Origin: Saccoglossus kowalevskii
Lineage: Eukaryota > Hemichordata > Enteropneusta > Harrimaniidae
DNA length: 30,961 bases
Assembly (NCBI RefSeq): GCF_000003605.2
Contig: NW_003140823.1
Span: 97,936 to 128,896 of the forward strand
Direction of reading: 5' to 3'
Below the pieces are notes generated by a model. It was given only the letters and a program-made list of their open reading frames with translations. It was not told the origin of the DNA and did not search any database. Positions 11,735-21,388 of this stretch are shown here, one piece after another. Within the stretch, counting starts at the first letter, position 1; each line of letters starts with the position of its first letter. Position numbers and translations under genes: made by a program.

Positions 11735-14700
11735 CTATTAAAATCAGAGAACATACATACATGAGTGACACGCAATAGTATCCATGACAACCTGGCATTG
11801 AAACATCTAACATTTACAGTTTACATCTATACATGACATAAGTATGGACAAACAAACAAATTCTGATCACCTATTAGAGCAGTAATTGTTATGGTAGATC
11901 TATCTCTCCAATTCCTACCTTGATTTGAATCAAAAACAAAGCTACTGGGGGAGTTTCATTCAGTTACAGACATGACTATAAAAGTGCTCGTTTTCATCCA
12001 GACTTGTTAACACCAGGATAGACCATTAAATTGCAGTTATGATAGAGAGTTGAACATGTAGCCGTGTTGTCTAAAACATGGATACGGTATGGAAGTACAT
12101 GACAGTAAAATCACTCACCGACATAGCAGCTGCTTTACTGGGAACATCCAATGAGTCCTTCAAATCCATACTGTGTGCAGAAGGCATCATAGATGGTTTA
12201 GACGACTCCCATCCTGCAAGGCAATGCTGGGTACAAATAAAGTATAGAAAGAATAATTAGAGTGGTGAGATTAGGGTACACATGTGGTTACACTACCATG
12301 ATTGGTCAATTGGTTAGACTAGCATACCATGATTGGTCAATTGGTTAGACTAGTATACTATGATTGGTCATTTGGTTAGACTAGCATAGTATGATTGGTC
12401 AATTGGTTAGACTAGCATACCATGATTGGTCAATTGATTAGACTAGCATACCATGATTGGTCAATTGGTTAGACTAGCATACTATGATTTGTCAATTTGG
12501 TTATAGACTAGCATACCATGATTGGCCAATTTGTTAGACTAGCATACCATGATTGGTCAATTGGTTAGACTAGCATACCATGATTGGTCAATAGCCTGGA
12601 CTAGCATACCATGATTGGTTAATTATCATACACACTGAATATTGACTGTAGTGTACATCCATAAAATGATAAACTTACCTGTGAAAGAGCATAAGAATCA
12701 GAAGGATCAAAACTTTTTCTTCTGTGCGGCCTGAGACGATAGGGCGACACAAGGGTGCTTCTTGGAATGCTGACTCTGAAGTAAAGAAATATTATAATGT
12801 TAAACCATCTGATTGTCAGACTTCAATAATGTGATGCATATTTCTACCTAACTTATAATCAGACTGTTTTTTAACATGTTTGGGTTAATAATTGAAGATA
12901 CAGAACTATTTTGCTATAACAAATTCCCATCATGCAATATGATGAAAATGTGACGAAAGTACAGGCTTTGATTTCAAGTTTATGGTCACTGGTTTACACA
13001 CCTCATACTACATCTGTAACTACAGGATAACAACCAAATACAGCACGTCTCAGTAAAATGTTGTTCTCTTATACAAGTTCTGATTGGATGCAAATCCTTT
13101 AAAACTTGAACATAATTTGCATATGAAGTTGATCATACTGTTAGCAGCAGATGAAACACAATCAGAGCGCCTCCCATCAGAATGGCAATCATGTTGATTA
13201 CTCTGGATAATGATATAATGGTCTTCTCACCTGATATATGATGGTGAACCCCTTCTATTATCTTGCCGCCGTCCTGTTTTACAGATTGGGCATTCACTGT
13301 CGCCGTCAGTGGTTTTATGAATTGGTACAGCATACAGGCGATTATTCAGTGCATAGCTATGTATACCTACAAATAACATGATAATATGATTGCTTAAATT
13401 AACTTTGCATATTAAAGCGACATTAACTATCTCAAAATAAATTGTTTAAATAAAAAAAAAATCATGATTAAAACTAATATATTTCCCTGATCATAAGCCC
13501 CTCCCTGAGTATAAGCACAAGCGTCCACTTTTAAACGGTAAACGAGTTGATGGCATCCCTGATTATAAGCCCAGGATGTCGATGACATATTAAAATATGC
13601 GTGTAAAAAGAGTGTTTCGTTGCATAAAAATCATGCTTAGTACGGTAGTTTGATTCGTGAAACCTGGTCACTGGACATTGTTTTACTTTCCCTGAATAAT
13701 CCTGTCCATTGAAACTATGATGAATGGGGTGTGAACAAGTAAACTATTCTTCGACGTGATCTGTTGGTGGCTCAGTTTTTAAGGGATAAATCACTATTTT
13801 TTTGTTGAAATCAGTGCTAACAGATCACATTTTAACAACAAAATTACAGTGTCAATAATCAGAAAACTTCTTCAGTATTACACAGCATTTTGATTGGTTC
13901 AAATCGTGCTGAAAAACATCATGGCGGAAAGTGCTTTGCATGGAGAGTTTGTGTATGATTAAAAAACATCCCAAAACAAAGATAATGATAGAGATCTTGT
14001 CTTCAACTGTTTTCCCACAGACCGTACCCATTTTTACACTGTGAAGTCAGAAGATATGTAAATTGTATTGTAATAAAATCATTTAATGTGTGTATTTTTA
14101 TGAACATGTTTGTTTCTTCATTGTGGACTCATTTCACTTTTTTTTCTTCAAAAAGACCTATTATCACCCCGAGTCTGGTATGGTGAACCTAAGATGTTAT
14201 TGGATAATTTTACATTGGTGGTAAAATGGTTACAATGGTAAACCAAAAAAAAAACATCTTTTCTGAGGTAGTTCTAGAGTAAAAGCCCATCCATTATTTT
14301 CCTTGATTTTACACGTTGAGGCACATGCCATTGAGAGTGTCACAGTCCTCTCTGTTCTAGTAGTTTAATACACGACAAATGAAATGTCAGCATATTGTGC
14401 AAAAAAGAGCGAAAATGTTTGTCAATCAAAATGGCGACCAGGCAATCATCTTGAATTGGATTGTGACATAATCAACTTTTATTGATGTGCTAGAACACAA
14501 TCATCTGTGAATCTGTGAATGTAATTGCACAGTGAGAATTCAAGATATATTGCATAGAATCTTGACAAAAATCAACTTGCATCTTTGTGAAATAATACAC
14601 TGCCTTTGTACTGCATAAACTTAGGAATTGTATTCTCAAGTTATAGGCAAAAAATAAGTATTTTTGACGAAAAAATAGGCACCAGTTGGCCAATTTTGAA

Positions 14701-17700
14701 AAAAAAAAAATATTGACTCAGTATGCCAGCAGGTATCATCCATATTTTAAGTTTGAACAGACTAGGCCTACACAACTATTTTGGGGTAAATATGGCTGCC
14801 AATCAGCCGTTTTGTATCTGAACAGAAAGAAAATATGGGGTATATGTATATCATCATGTATCAACCATGTTCTAAGTTGGGAGGAAATCAGTTCATATAC
14901 ACTTCAGAGATACTGCGCCTGCTGGACAGATGGAACACAATCCATAAGCCCCCAGACTGTCAGGGTTAATGATGCATAGAAGCGTTACACATTGCATTTG
15001 ATTTGTCGAGCATGGGGGATAGAGGGGTGTCAGGGTGGGGTCGTCCCTTTTGTTGGTTGTCAATTTTTAGAGGACTCTAGGTAAATAAATTTTCTAATTT
15101 TCACAATTATGACACACTTTGAGGGTTATCAAACCCAATTTTGGAGAAGATACAAAAATGTATATATCGCATTTTTTATTGCATCAATGATGTGTCAAAA
15201 ATAACTATTTCTGGAATCCCTTTGTGTCAGTGATGTGTTAAAATGACTTAGAGGGCACACTGAATAGAACTCTACTCCAAACTATGAGCACTATTGGGTT
15301 ATGTATGCCAGAGAAATCAAGACAGACACATTGTAATTAACAAAAATAAACACATTAACCTGAAAGCAGATATGTATTGTCATTATATTGCGTCGTCTGA
15401 GGACATGTTCAAGCATTATGACTAAGTCAAATGTTACGTCCGGATCAGATCACAAATCATACAATGCATGATAAAAATTGTTGATTCCTATCTCAAAAAT
15501 GGCATATTTATTTTGAATATATTGAGTTCTTGTACAAATAGCAATGAAAAATACTTACATTTGTGTTCATCCTTTTCTTCAACACTAGAAGATGTCATCT
15601 TAGGTTTACTTGTCTTTGGTGATTTTGTAGATTTTGGAGTTACAGGCCTAGAAAATAGAAATAAATATCAAAAACGAAACTGCTCATTCAAAATTGAACT
15701 GTGGAAATGGCAACATAGATATAAAGACAAAACATTGTGTACACTTTTATTAGATAGTAACACTACCGGTATGTCCTCCTTCAGAGTAAAGAAACAAGAG
15801 ATAAACTCACTCTTCAGTGAATGATCTATGTTGACATTCATTGTTGTTGACTCGTCGAAACTCACGAATCTCATCAAAAAACGTCTGCGACTTTTCTGCA
15901 ATCGATTCATCATTTTCAAGAAGACCAGCTATCCAATCATAACCAAGTAGTGGTTGTGCATTTCTTTCATCAAAGTCTGCAGGCAGTCTTGGATCAGGTG
16001 AAATGAAACTGACTTTAGCTTGAGACTAAACACAAATGAAAACAAAAATATTATTATTAAGCAAGCTGGCATTCACTTTTTATTATTTTATATTTTTATT
16101 TATTTATTTCACCAGTATAAAAACAAAATTTGTACATGTTCATGTACAGGACAAAATTGTATTATACTGTGAGGTCCATGGAAATAATCCATTTGGACTA
16201 GTCTAGTCCATGGCCCTTAATATTAAAGGGCGGCAGTCGTCACGCCGCGTCCTGTTCGATATGGGACTCATAGCGACGTATACAACGCGTGTAAAATATA
16301 ATGTTTGTTTACATGAAATTCAACGCGACGATCACCGTGCTTTAAATAATAAATTAAGTCGTCATATAAGTCACAGTAAACAAACAAAAGTAATGAATTA
16401 AATAAATGAGATCAACTAGTAAATAATATAATCAATCATCACAATGAATGAATGAATGAATGAATGAATGGATATTCAAATTATTTAATAAGAGTATTCA
16501 AAATTGCATACTTTAAGATGCAAACACTGATTTAAGCATTCTTTCTGACATTTAATTTACAAAACTAAAATGTTACTCAGTGGGATTAAAGGAATTTTAA
16601 TTTTATTCAGGTTAAATTTTATGGACATGTCTATAATCTTGTGAATATTAATTAAAATCAGTCTATGAAATGTAATTTTTAAGCCCAGTTCATGCTGAAT
16701 GTGTAATTTACACATAGTTACAAAAAATGTTGAAGGATGACATTTTCAATATTCAAGATAGCTGAACATTAGTTTTCATAAGAACACTATAAAATCTGTC
16801 TTCTCTAGTGGCTGTGGAGAAACAAGTTATTATCAAATTTATTCTTTTCTAGTAATTATCAAATTTATTCATTTCTGGTTTTCATCTCTCGCTATTTTTA
16901 ACATAGGAGCAACACATATATTGCATCCTACAATGATAAAGTTTCCAAACAGTTATAAATTGGAATATATTCAACTTGACCCACACAAAACAGACATATT
17001 TATTATTATTATTTTTTTTTATCACTACTTTAGTCTTAGTGTTTTGTATTATTAGTCTAGTTTTGTTTAGTGTAAGTGTAAATATTTTAATTCCCCCTGG
17101 GGAATTTGATGTGTTTAATAAAAGTAAAGTAAGTCAGAGTGGGTGTTGTTTACATTTCATCATTTACGCACTTAAGCACCAATATTGTTGCATATTGCTT
17201 TGGATCAAACAGAGGAACGGAACACACACTCATAACTGCACTTCATATTTGGTGCAATTTGCTTCAAGTATCCTGTAAAGGTTATCAAAGTAAGGTTACT
17301 GCTGGTGTATGCATTCTGTGTATTATCTCTAACATATCTACCCCATTTTGCTATAGCAGGACCCATGATGTTTGAGGGGGCAGCCAACAACCAAATGTAA
17401 ATAATGCATATTCTGACAATGCTGTGAAACAAGGGGTAAACAGACACCTTAAAGCAGGAGAGTCGTCACCTACGCATGTGGCAGATGACAATAACATGTT
17501 GTTGCATCTACCCATGTACTGTTATCGTCACTTAGGCCTCAATTCCTGTGTGCACAGCACACCTCCGCTTTCATTTATCCAATATGTTATTTGTAGAATT
17601 CCAACACTTGCAGTCACCTGTATCTTATTTCTTTCATTCACAACAAATTCATGGTGTTGGTTTACCCTTGGATCCATCGCATTAGTGGGCGTTATTTATA

Positions 17701-18773
17701 TTTGTTTGTATTCTGCCCACTCAAACACCACCATGGATACTGCTATAGCAAAATTAGATGCATGCGCAAGACAATACACTGAATGTGCATGCGAACACTA
17801 GCAATAACCTAAGGTTAATTCCCGTCGCATGATATTTTAATGAAATTATGCCAAATTCAAAGTGTAAATAAGATTGTTACGGATAAAATCTGGAGGTTCT
17901 AGAAATTTTTAGATTGTGTTTAGTTCATCTGTTTCATTGCGCATCAATTTGCTGTGCATCCACCTATAGCAGGATCCATGGCTGTGTTGGGTGAACAGCC
18001 AGCGACTGAATGTAAATAACGCCCACTCTGACAACGCAGTTGATCCAGGGCTAGTGTTGGTCACAATGGCTTACCTTGTTGTTTTTTCCTCCTGGAGTCA
18101 TGAGAATAGATTTTGGAGGTTTACTCATATCCCTGACTAGCTTGGCATGTCTACGATCATTTCCATGAGCCAGCAACTCTTCTTCATATTTTGGGACATA
18201 TTTCCTTGGTCTCAAACCTTCTCGTTTGCTCCTTTCAGTAAATGAGTTCAAGAATTCTGAATAACGACATGTATTATCCTCTTCCTGGGCTTGGCAATAA
18301 TTTTTCTTAGGGAGAGGAACACTGGATGACTTTGTTGGTATCTTCTTTGAGTTCTTGCCATCTGTTGCTGTAAGAAAACTACCCATCAACTCCTGAGATT
18401 TGTTTGGAGTTTCTGTCCATTGTCGCTGAATTGGTGACTTATTTCTTGAAGGAGTAACAGAGCGTGGTTTGCGAGGTCGTTTGGGTGTGCTACTTGTAAC
18501 AGTCCTTGTTCTTTCCACTATAACGTGCTTGTTGCGAGTTTTTTTTCCAACTGGACTACGATCTCGGTAGTCTGGATGAATGCTACTTACATTAGAAACT
18601 TCAAATTCATTTTGTTGCTGCAAAGGAGTCTTCAGTCGAGGACTTCTCGATTTTCTAATCGGTCGATTGGAGGATGAAACTGAGCTTTTCACATTTTCTT
18701 GGTTGCGCCTTAACTGGTCCAAAAGGATTTGGTTGTCATTTCTCAGCTTAGCAAGACGTTTGATATCTGACAT
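11564..18773 (-). CDS. MIIP: MIIP-like protein (migration and invasion inhibitory protein homologue), complete, seven coding exons
   Basis: Joining exons 18773-18075, 16025-15811, 15647-15559, 13366-13231, 12775-12679, 12226-12119 and 11734-11564 gives 504 codons plus stop. Every junction is GT-AG and the phases agree. Landmarks in order: a short N-terminal heptad-like Leu segment (LAKLRNDNQILLDQL), a long basic Ser/Pro-rich region, PKSIL, AKVSF, GYDWIAGLLE then FFDEIREFRRVNNNEC, NNRLYAVPI with CPIC, VSIPRSTL with PHRRKSFDPSDS, and HCLAGW. These blocks occur in the same order in vertebrate MIIP, known as a regulator of migration and mitosis through partners such as IGFBP2 and HDAC6. The protein is longer than human MIIP (about 388 aa), mostly in the N-terminal half. 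Family assignment rests on remembered motifs, not alignment. Function in this animal is inferred only. Confidence 0.87.
12119..12226 (-). CDS. MIIP: MIIP-like, coding exon 6
   Basis: Acceptor cccag, then HCLAGWESSKPS, ending ...KAAAMS before gtgagt. It is 36 codons, phase 0 at both ends. HCL.GW is a conserved MIIP word. Confidence 0.85.
12288..12620. repeat. 31-bp minisatellite with CCATGATTGGTCAAT core, array 2
   Basis: About 10-11 units with a regular 31-bp spacing (core at 12296, 12327 and so on) each read like ccatgattggtcaattgg then ttagactagcata. It lies in the MIIP-like intron between coding exons 5 and 6. The core is the same as in the array at 7618-8035. Confidence 0.95.
12679..12775 (-). 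CDS. MIIP: MIIP-like, coding exon 5
   Basis: Acceptor cttcag; one base completes an Arg codon from exon 4, then 32 codons from VSIPRSTL to DPSDSYALSQ, ending CAG|gtaagt. PHRRKSFDPSDS is among the best matches to vertebrate MIIP. Confidence 0.92.
13231..13366 (-). CDS. MIIP: MIIP-like, coding exon 4 with Cys motif
   Basis: Acceptor ttgtag; the first two bases complete a Cys codon split from exon 3. It encodes CIHSYALNNRLYAVPI, a linker, CPIC and a basic tail, and ends ATCAG|gtgaga (phase 2). The CPIC pair is retained. The first pair, CxxC in vertebrates as I recall, reads Cys-Ile-His-Ser here, so only one of its cysteines is present. Confidence 0.9.
13480..13860. mobile_element. Possible fragment of a DNA element with repeated CCTGA(T)TATAAGCCC words
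   Basis: Three spaced words, cctgatcataagcccc, cctgagtataagcac and cctgattataagccc, lie at 13488-13574 and are followed by CpG-containing sequence unlike its surroundings. No ends or ORF could be defined, so the class is not assigned. Confidence 0.3.
13861..15037. other. Intron sequence of the MIIP-like gene, nothing recognised
   Basis: AT-rich intron 3 sequence. A 97-codon plus-strand open frame at 14686-14979 lies antisense inside the intron; it has no recognisable domain and starts in a poly-A run, so it is not called. Confidence 0.6.
15038..15290 (+). repeat. Dispersed repeat family X, copy 1
   Basis: It shares ordered similarity with 21389-21635 in the same orientation. Shared words include ttttagaggactctagg / ttttggaggactatagg, ggaatccctttgtgtcagtg / ggaatacctttgtgtcaatg, and a closing aaaatgacttag / aaaatggcttaa. 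Class unknown, probably a mobile element body. Confidence 0.65.
15559..15647 (-). CDS. MIIP: MIIP-like, coding exon 3
   Basis: Acceptor ttctag, phase 2 in and phase 1 out. It encodes a Lys/Thr/Ser-rich linker (PVTPKSTKSPKTSKPKM ... EEKDEHK) and ends AAA T|gtaagt, which forms Cys with exon 4. Low-complexity content makes homology weak, but both junction phases fit exactly. Confidence 0.82.
15811..16025 (-). CDS. MIIP: MIIP-like, coding exon 2
   Basis: Acceptor tttag, phase 0. It encodes SQAKVSFISPDPRLP, then LLGYDWIAGLLEND and FFDEIREFRRVNNNEC, and ends at donor gtgagt in phase 2. GYDWIAG...FF..I.EFR..N..EC is the most diagnostic MIIP block in the window. Confidence 0.95.
16227..16341. mobile_element. 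MITE flanked by TTAA, copy B
   Basis: It is flanked by TTAA at 16223-16226 and 16342-16345. The left end AGGGCGGCAGTCGTC and the reversed right end AGCACGGTGATCGTC are imperfect inverted repeats related to those of 4604-4760. It is CpG-rich against an AT-rich background. It lies in MIIP-like intron 1. Confidence 0.65.
16443..16470. repeat. (AATG)n microsatellite
   Basis: Seven tandem AATG units. Confidence 0.95.
17060..17130 (+). mobile_element. Possible 3' end of a non-LTR retrotransposon
   Basis: A small hairpin word, attccccctggggaat, is followed by aataaaagtaaagtaa. A hairpin of this type followed by short A-rich repeats is common at LINE 3' ends (CR1/L2-like groups). No coding part is recognised upstream. 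Confidence 0.4.
17347..17440 (+). repeat. About 95-bp repeat family Y, copy 1 (left arm of an inverted pair)
   Basis: From ttttgctatagcagg to aaggggtaaac. The reverse complement of 17659-17754 matches it along its length (ttttgctatagcag ... gggtaaac), and a direct copy lies at 17960-18055. Confidence 0.8.
17449..17575. mobile_element. MITE fragment, copy C of the TTAA family
   Basis: The left end TTAA then AGCAGGAGAGTCGTCACCTA is close to copy A (AGCGGGGGAGTCGTCACCTG). The body matches too (gttatcgtcactt / gttattgtcgctt, then ctcaattcc / ctcaatttcc). The right terminus is worn, with no TTAA. It sits between the two arms of repeat Y. Confidence 0.7.
17659..17754 (-). repeat. Repeat family Y, copy 2 (inverted)
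   Basis: Inverted relative to 17347-17440 and 17960-18055. The contiguous word gggcgttattta is shared with copy 3 (taaataacgccc). Confidence 0.8.
17960..18058 (+). repeat. Repeat family Y, copy 3, adjoining the MIIP-like exon 1 donor
   Basis: Contains ctatagcaggatccatgg, tgtaaataacgcccactctg and gttgatccaggg. It ends within about 16 bp of the exon 1 splice donor (18073-18074). Confidence 0.75.
18075..18773 (-). CDS. MIIP: MIIP-like, coding exon 1
   Basis: The longest exon (233 codons) starts at the ATG at 18771-18773. The Leu-rich start MSDIKRLAKLRNDNQILLDQ resembles the vertebrate N-terminus in spacing. A basic Ser/Arg/Pro-rich region follows with many SP/TP sites, then PKYEEELLAHG and PPKSILMTPGGKNNK at donor AAG|gtaagc. 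The Arg/Lys-Ser-Pro density suggests nuclear localisation or phosphorylation (inference). An upstream UTR exon is likely (see 18774-19739). Confidence 0.9.
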
Positions 18774-19739
18774 TGCAAGTTCGATCTTGAAGCATCAGAA
18801 TAAAATAAACGTTAAAGAAATGGCACACGCAAACGCATAAATAGAATTCAACTGTGGATCGATATGACGAGACGAACAGGCAACGAAATTCCTGCAATCT
18901 CGTTGAACAAGTTCTAGCTTGTTTTGACACATTCCAAATTTCAAAGTGACGAGTTTCAGTTATCGCGTTTTGTCCATATGATTTTTTCTCACAATTCATT
19001 GCATATCGAGTTTACTTACCTTAACGTCTCTTTTTTATTAAAATGTAAATCTAAGACATGGGTTAGAAATTATACAAAAGAGAATACAACTGGTAAACAT
19101 TTACACAGATAATTTCAGGTTCAGATTGACCGCCATGTTCTCGACGACTTTTGAACTCAGTCAGGTGACCACTCTGTCGGGATTTGATTGGCTGAGCTAG
19201 CCCCTTGCTTCTTAGGGCGTTCGTCCTTCACGTTCAGTAAGTTGAAATACGACAATAATGTTAATAATTTGAGCGATTCGAAACTGACAGACATGAATGG
19301 GAAATATAGTGTATGTACTTATAGAGCTTTCGCGCGGTACATGACCCAAGTTGACCCAGAGATATACAAAAGTAAACATTACTGGGGCGACCTATCTAAC
19401 TCTTTAAAAACGAAATGTTGAGGTCCGTTTTGAAAAAAGGGTCAACATAGCCGGTAAACGCGTGTGTATTTCTACCGACATTTAACGATTTTTTTACTCA
19501 AAATATAGCAGGGAAATACTAAGCAACCCGAAATCGTTAATGTGAATTAACCAAAATAAATATTATCATTTTTTCAAAAGGCTGGGGTGTTTTTATAGTG
19601 CACGCCCTCAGTCGTTCACCCAAGAAAGGTGTGACACGCAGACGTTGGTTTTAGAAACTTGCTACGTGTTATCGTCGTTGATACAGTTATTATCGCTGTT
19701 TACTTTTGTCAACTCAGTTTGTTTGGTTTGTCATCGTGA
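18774..19739. promoter_or_regulatory. Divergent promoter interval between the MIIP-like and XXYLT1-like genes
   Basis: The two ATGs are 966 bp apart, head to head. On the minus strand a good donor, CGTTAAG|gtaagt (junction at 19019/19020), and a plausible acceptor, gcttcaag (ending 18786), predict a 5'UTR intron of about 234 bp. The remaining segment has an inverted CCAAT box (ATTGG at 19187-19191), a YY1-like CGCCATGTT at 19131-19139 and more CpG than the surroundings. Transcription starts are not visible. Confidence 0.6.
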
Positions 19740-21206
19740 ATGCGTCGATCAACGACCAGTAGTGATAACGATCACAGTAAATCTGATAAAGAGTCTGAAG
19801 ACACTATGCAGTACGTGAATTATTCGCGTGCCCGATCCCGGGATAAGCTGGGTCACCAAGGGCTCACTCGACAGTGTAAAATGGCAGCCAGTAGCTGCTT
19901 AAGAAATCTTTTCCGTTTACGTATTGTCAAGGTTCTTGTTTTAGTCGTTTTCCTGGGTAGTGTAGTGTATATGTTTCATGAGCTTACATCAACTCTTTCC
20001 AATTCGAGTCGTCAGAATATTGTGAACACTCGCGACGATAATGTTGACGCCGCTGTTAAAAATTACAAAGGTAAAATCGGAGAAAGTTTGAAGGACGATT
20101 TGAAACAAAATATACCAGTTGTTGATAAAGGACAACAACAACTTTCTAAGCAAATTGTTGAACCACCACAACACAATGCTGCTCAAAATGACGGTGGTTC
20201 TCGACAGCAGCCAGCTATGCCTCAAGCACCGGATGCTCAAAATCTGCAATTTCAACGTGCAGCAGACCCACCAGTGCAGCAACAACAGAAGCAGCCACAG
20301 CTGCAACAACATCAGAAAATTCAGAATCAGGTGAAGCAAAATATAGCAGAAGCACGTGATCACCAGAAGCAGCTTGATGCTATCAAGCAGCAACATAAAC
20401 TGCAGAAAAATGCTGCTGTTGAACAGCAGGCTCAACTTAATGTCATTAAGCAAGAACCAAACGTGGTGCAGCAAAACATACAACAGGTTCAACCTAATGT
20501 GATGAAGCAGGATCCTTTGCTGCAGTCCCACAATGCTGCTGTTCCTCTTCATGCAGGCCAGAACCAGCAACAAGCCCAAGCTGGTTACAAGCAGGAGCCT
20601 TTACTGTTGAAGGATGTACAGCAACAACAGGTTGTACAAGAGCAAGCAGTACAACAGCAGCCAAAACCACCTGTTCCAGTGCTGCAACAACAGCAGCCAA
20701 AACCACCTGTTCCAGTGCAACAACAACAACAACAGCAAAAACAACCACCTGTTCCAGTGCAGCAACAGCAACAACCCCAAGTTCCAGTGCAGCAACAGCA
20801 ACAACCCCAAGTTCCAGTGCAGCAACAGCAACAACCACCCGTTCCAGTGCAGCAACAGCAACAACCCCAAGTTCCAGTGCAGCAACAACAACCACCCGTT
20901 CCAGTGCAGCAACAACAACCACCCGTTCCAGTGCAGCAACAGCCTGTTGTGGATCAACAACAAGTAATGCAGTCGTATGATAAAAAATCAAAACCAGAGT
21001 TTGACCACACTGTCATAATGACACTCACCAATGCTGCAACACAACCTGTACTGCGTGAAAAATTCCGAGTGACTCTGAGTTCACTATTGCAGCACTCCTC
21101 CATCAACATTAATTTCTACATAACAACAGATAAAGCTAGTGAGCAGTTCATCACTACTATTGTTCAGGAAATTGTCAAAAAAGTACAGCCCAAAGTCAAA
21201 TTTCAG
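19740..21206 (+). CDS. Type II membrane glycosyltransferase, XXYLT1-like, first coding exon (partial gene)
   Basis: This exon encodes 489 residues and ends AAATTTCAG|gtaagt in phase 0. The ATG is preceded by an in-frame TGA at 19737-19739. Residues 1-58 are polar and basic (cytoplasmic), and about 60-80 are one membrane segment (VKVLVLVVFLGSVVYMF). Residues ~85-415 form a long Gln-rich stem including nine VPV-poly-Q repeats. From about 420 a glycosyltransferase-like start appears: FDHTVIMTLTNA, LREKFRVTLSSLLQHSS, INFYITTDKAS. The last part resembles the opening of xyloside xylosyltransferase 1, a GT8-related Golgi/ER enzyme that extends O-glucose-xylose on EGF repeats, as on Notch. The catalytic DxD and the rest must lie downstream; I found no further exon before the window ends. 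Another GT8-like enzyme is possible. Confidence 0.62.
20655..20945 (+). repeat. Coding minisatellite: VPV-(Q)n repeats in the stem
   Basis: Nine degenerate units of about 27-39 bp share ccngttccagtgcagcaaca and encode PPVPVQQQQ or PQVPVQQQQ. Pure Gln-codon tracts (cag/caa mixed) lie between. Several units are near-identical, for example the two consecutive PQVPV units at 20776-20835, pointing to recent slippage or unequal exchange. Unit lengths are multiples of three. Confidence 0.93.
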
Positions 21207-21388
21207 GTAAGTTGTGTATTTTTATATTCTTTTTCTGTTTACCCTATCCCTCTAAACAGTGTATGCTCTAATTAACAGTGTTTTGTGATTTTTGGGAGTT
21301 GAAATAGAAATTAAGTGAGTCAATTTGAACATAGTAACATTCCTCATTTGATTCATCAAGCATAAGGAAAAAAAACCTGATAATCGGG

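Noticed and set aside
11607-11813. 68-codon minus-strand frame overlapping the last MIIP-like exon
   Set aside because: It is in a different frame from the exon defined by splice phase and stop; a shadow.
13133-13333. 66-codon minus-strand frame with a hydrophobic end (MIAILMGGALIVFHLLL)
   Set aside because: The overlapping exon in another frame carries the conserved NNRLYAVPI and CPIC blocks and correct splice phases; the hydrophobic part is intronic.
20494-20991. Long open frames on the minus strand and in other plus frames over the Gln-rich exon
   Set aside because: Val/Ala/Leu- or Asn/Ser-rich shadows of the CAG/CAA repeat; only the frame starting at 19740 has a start, membrane segment, domain and splice donor.
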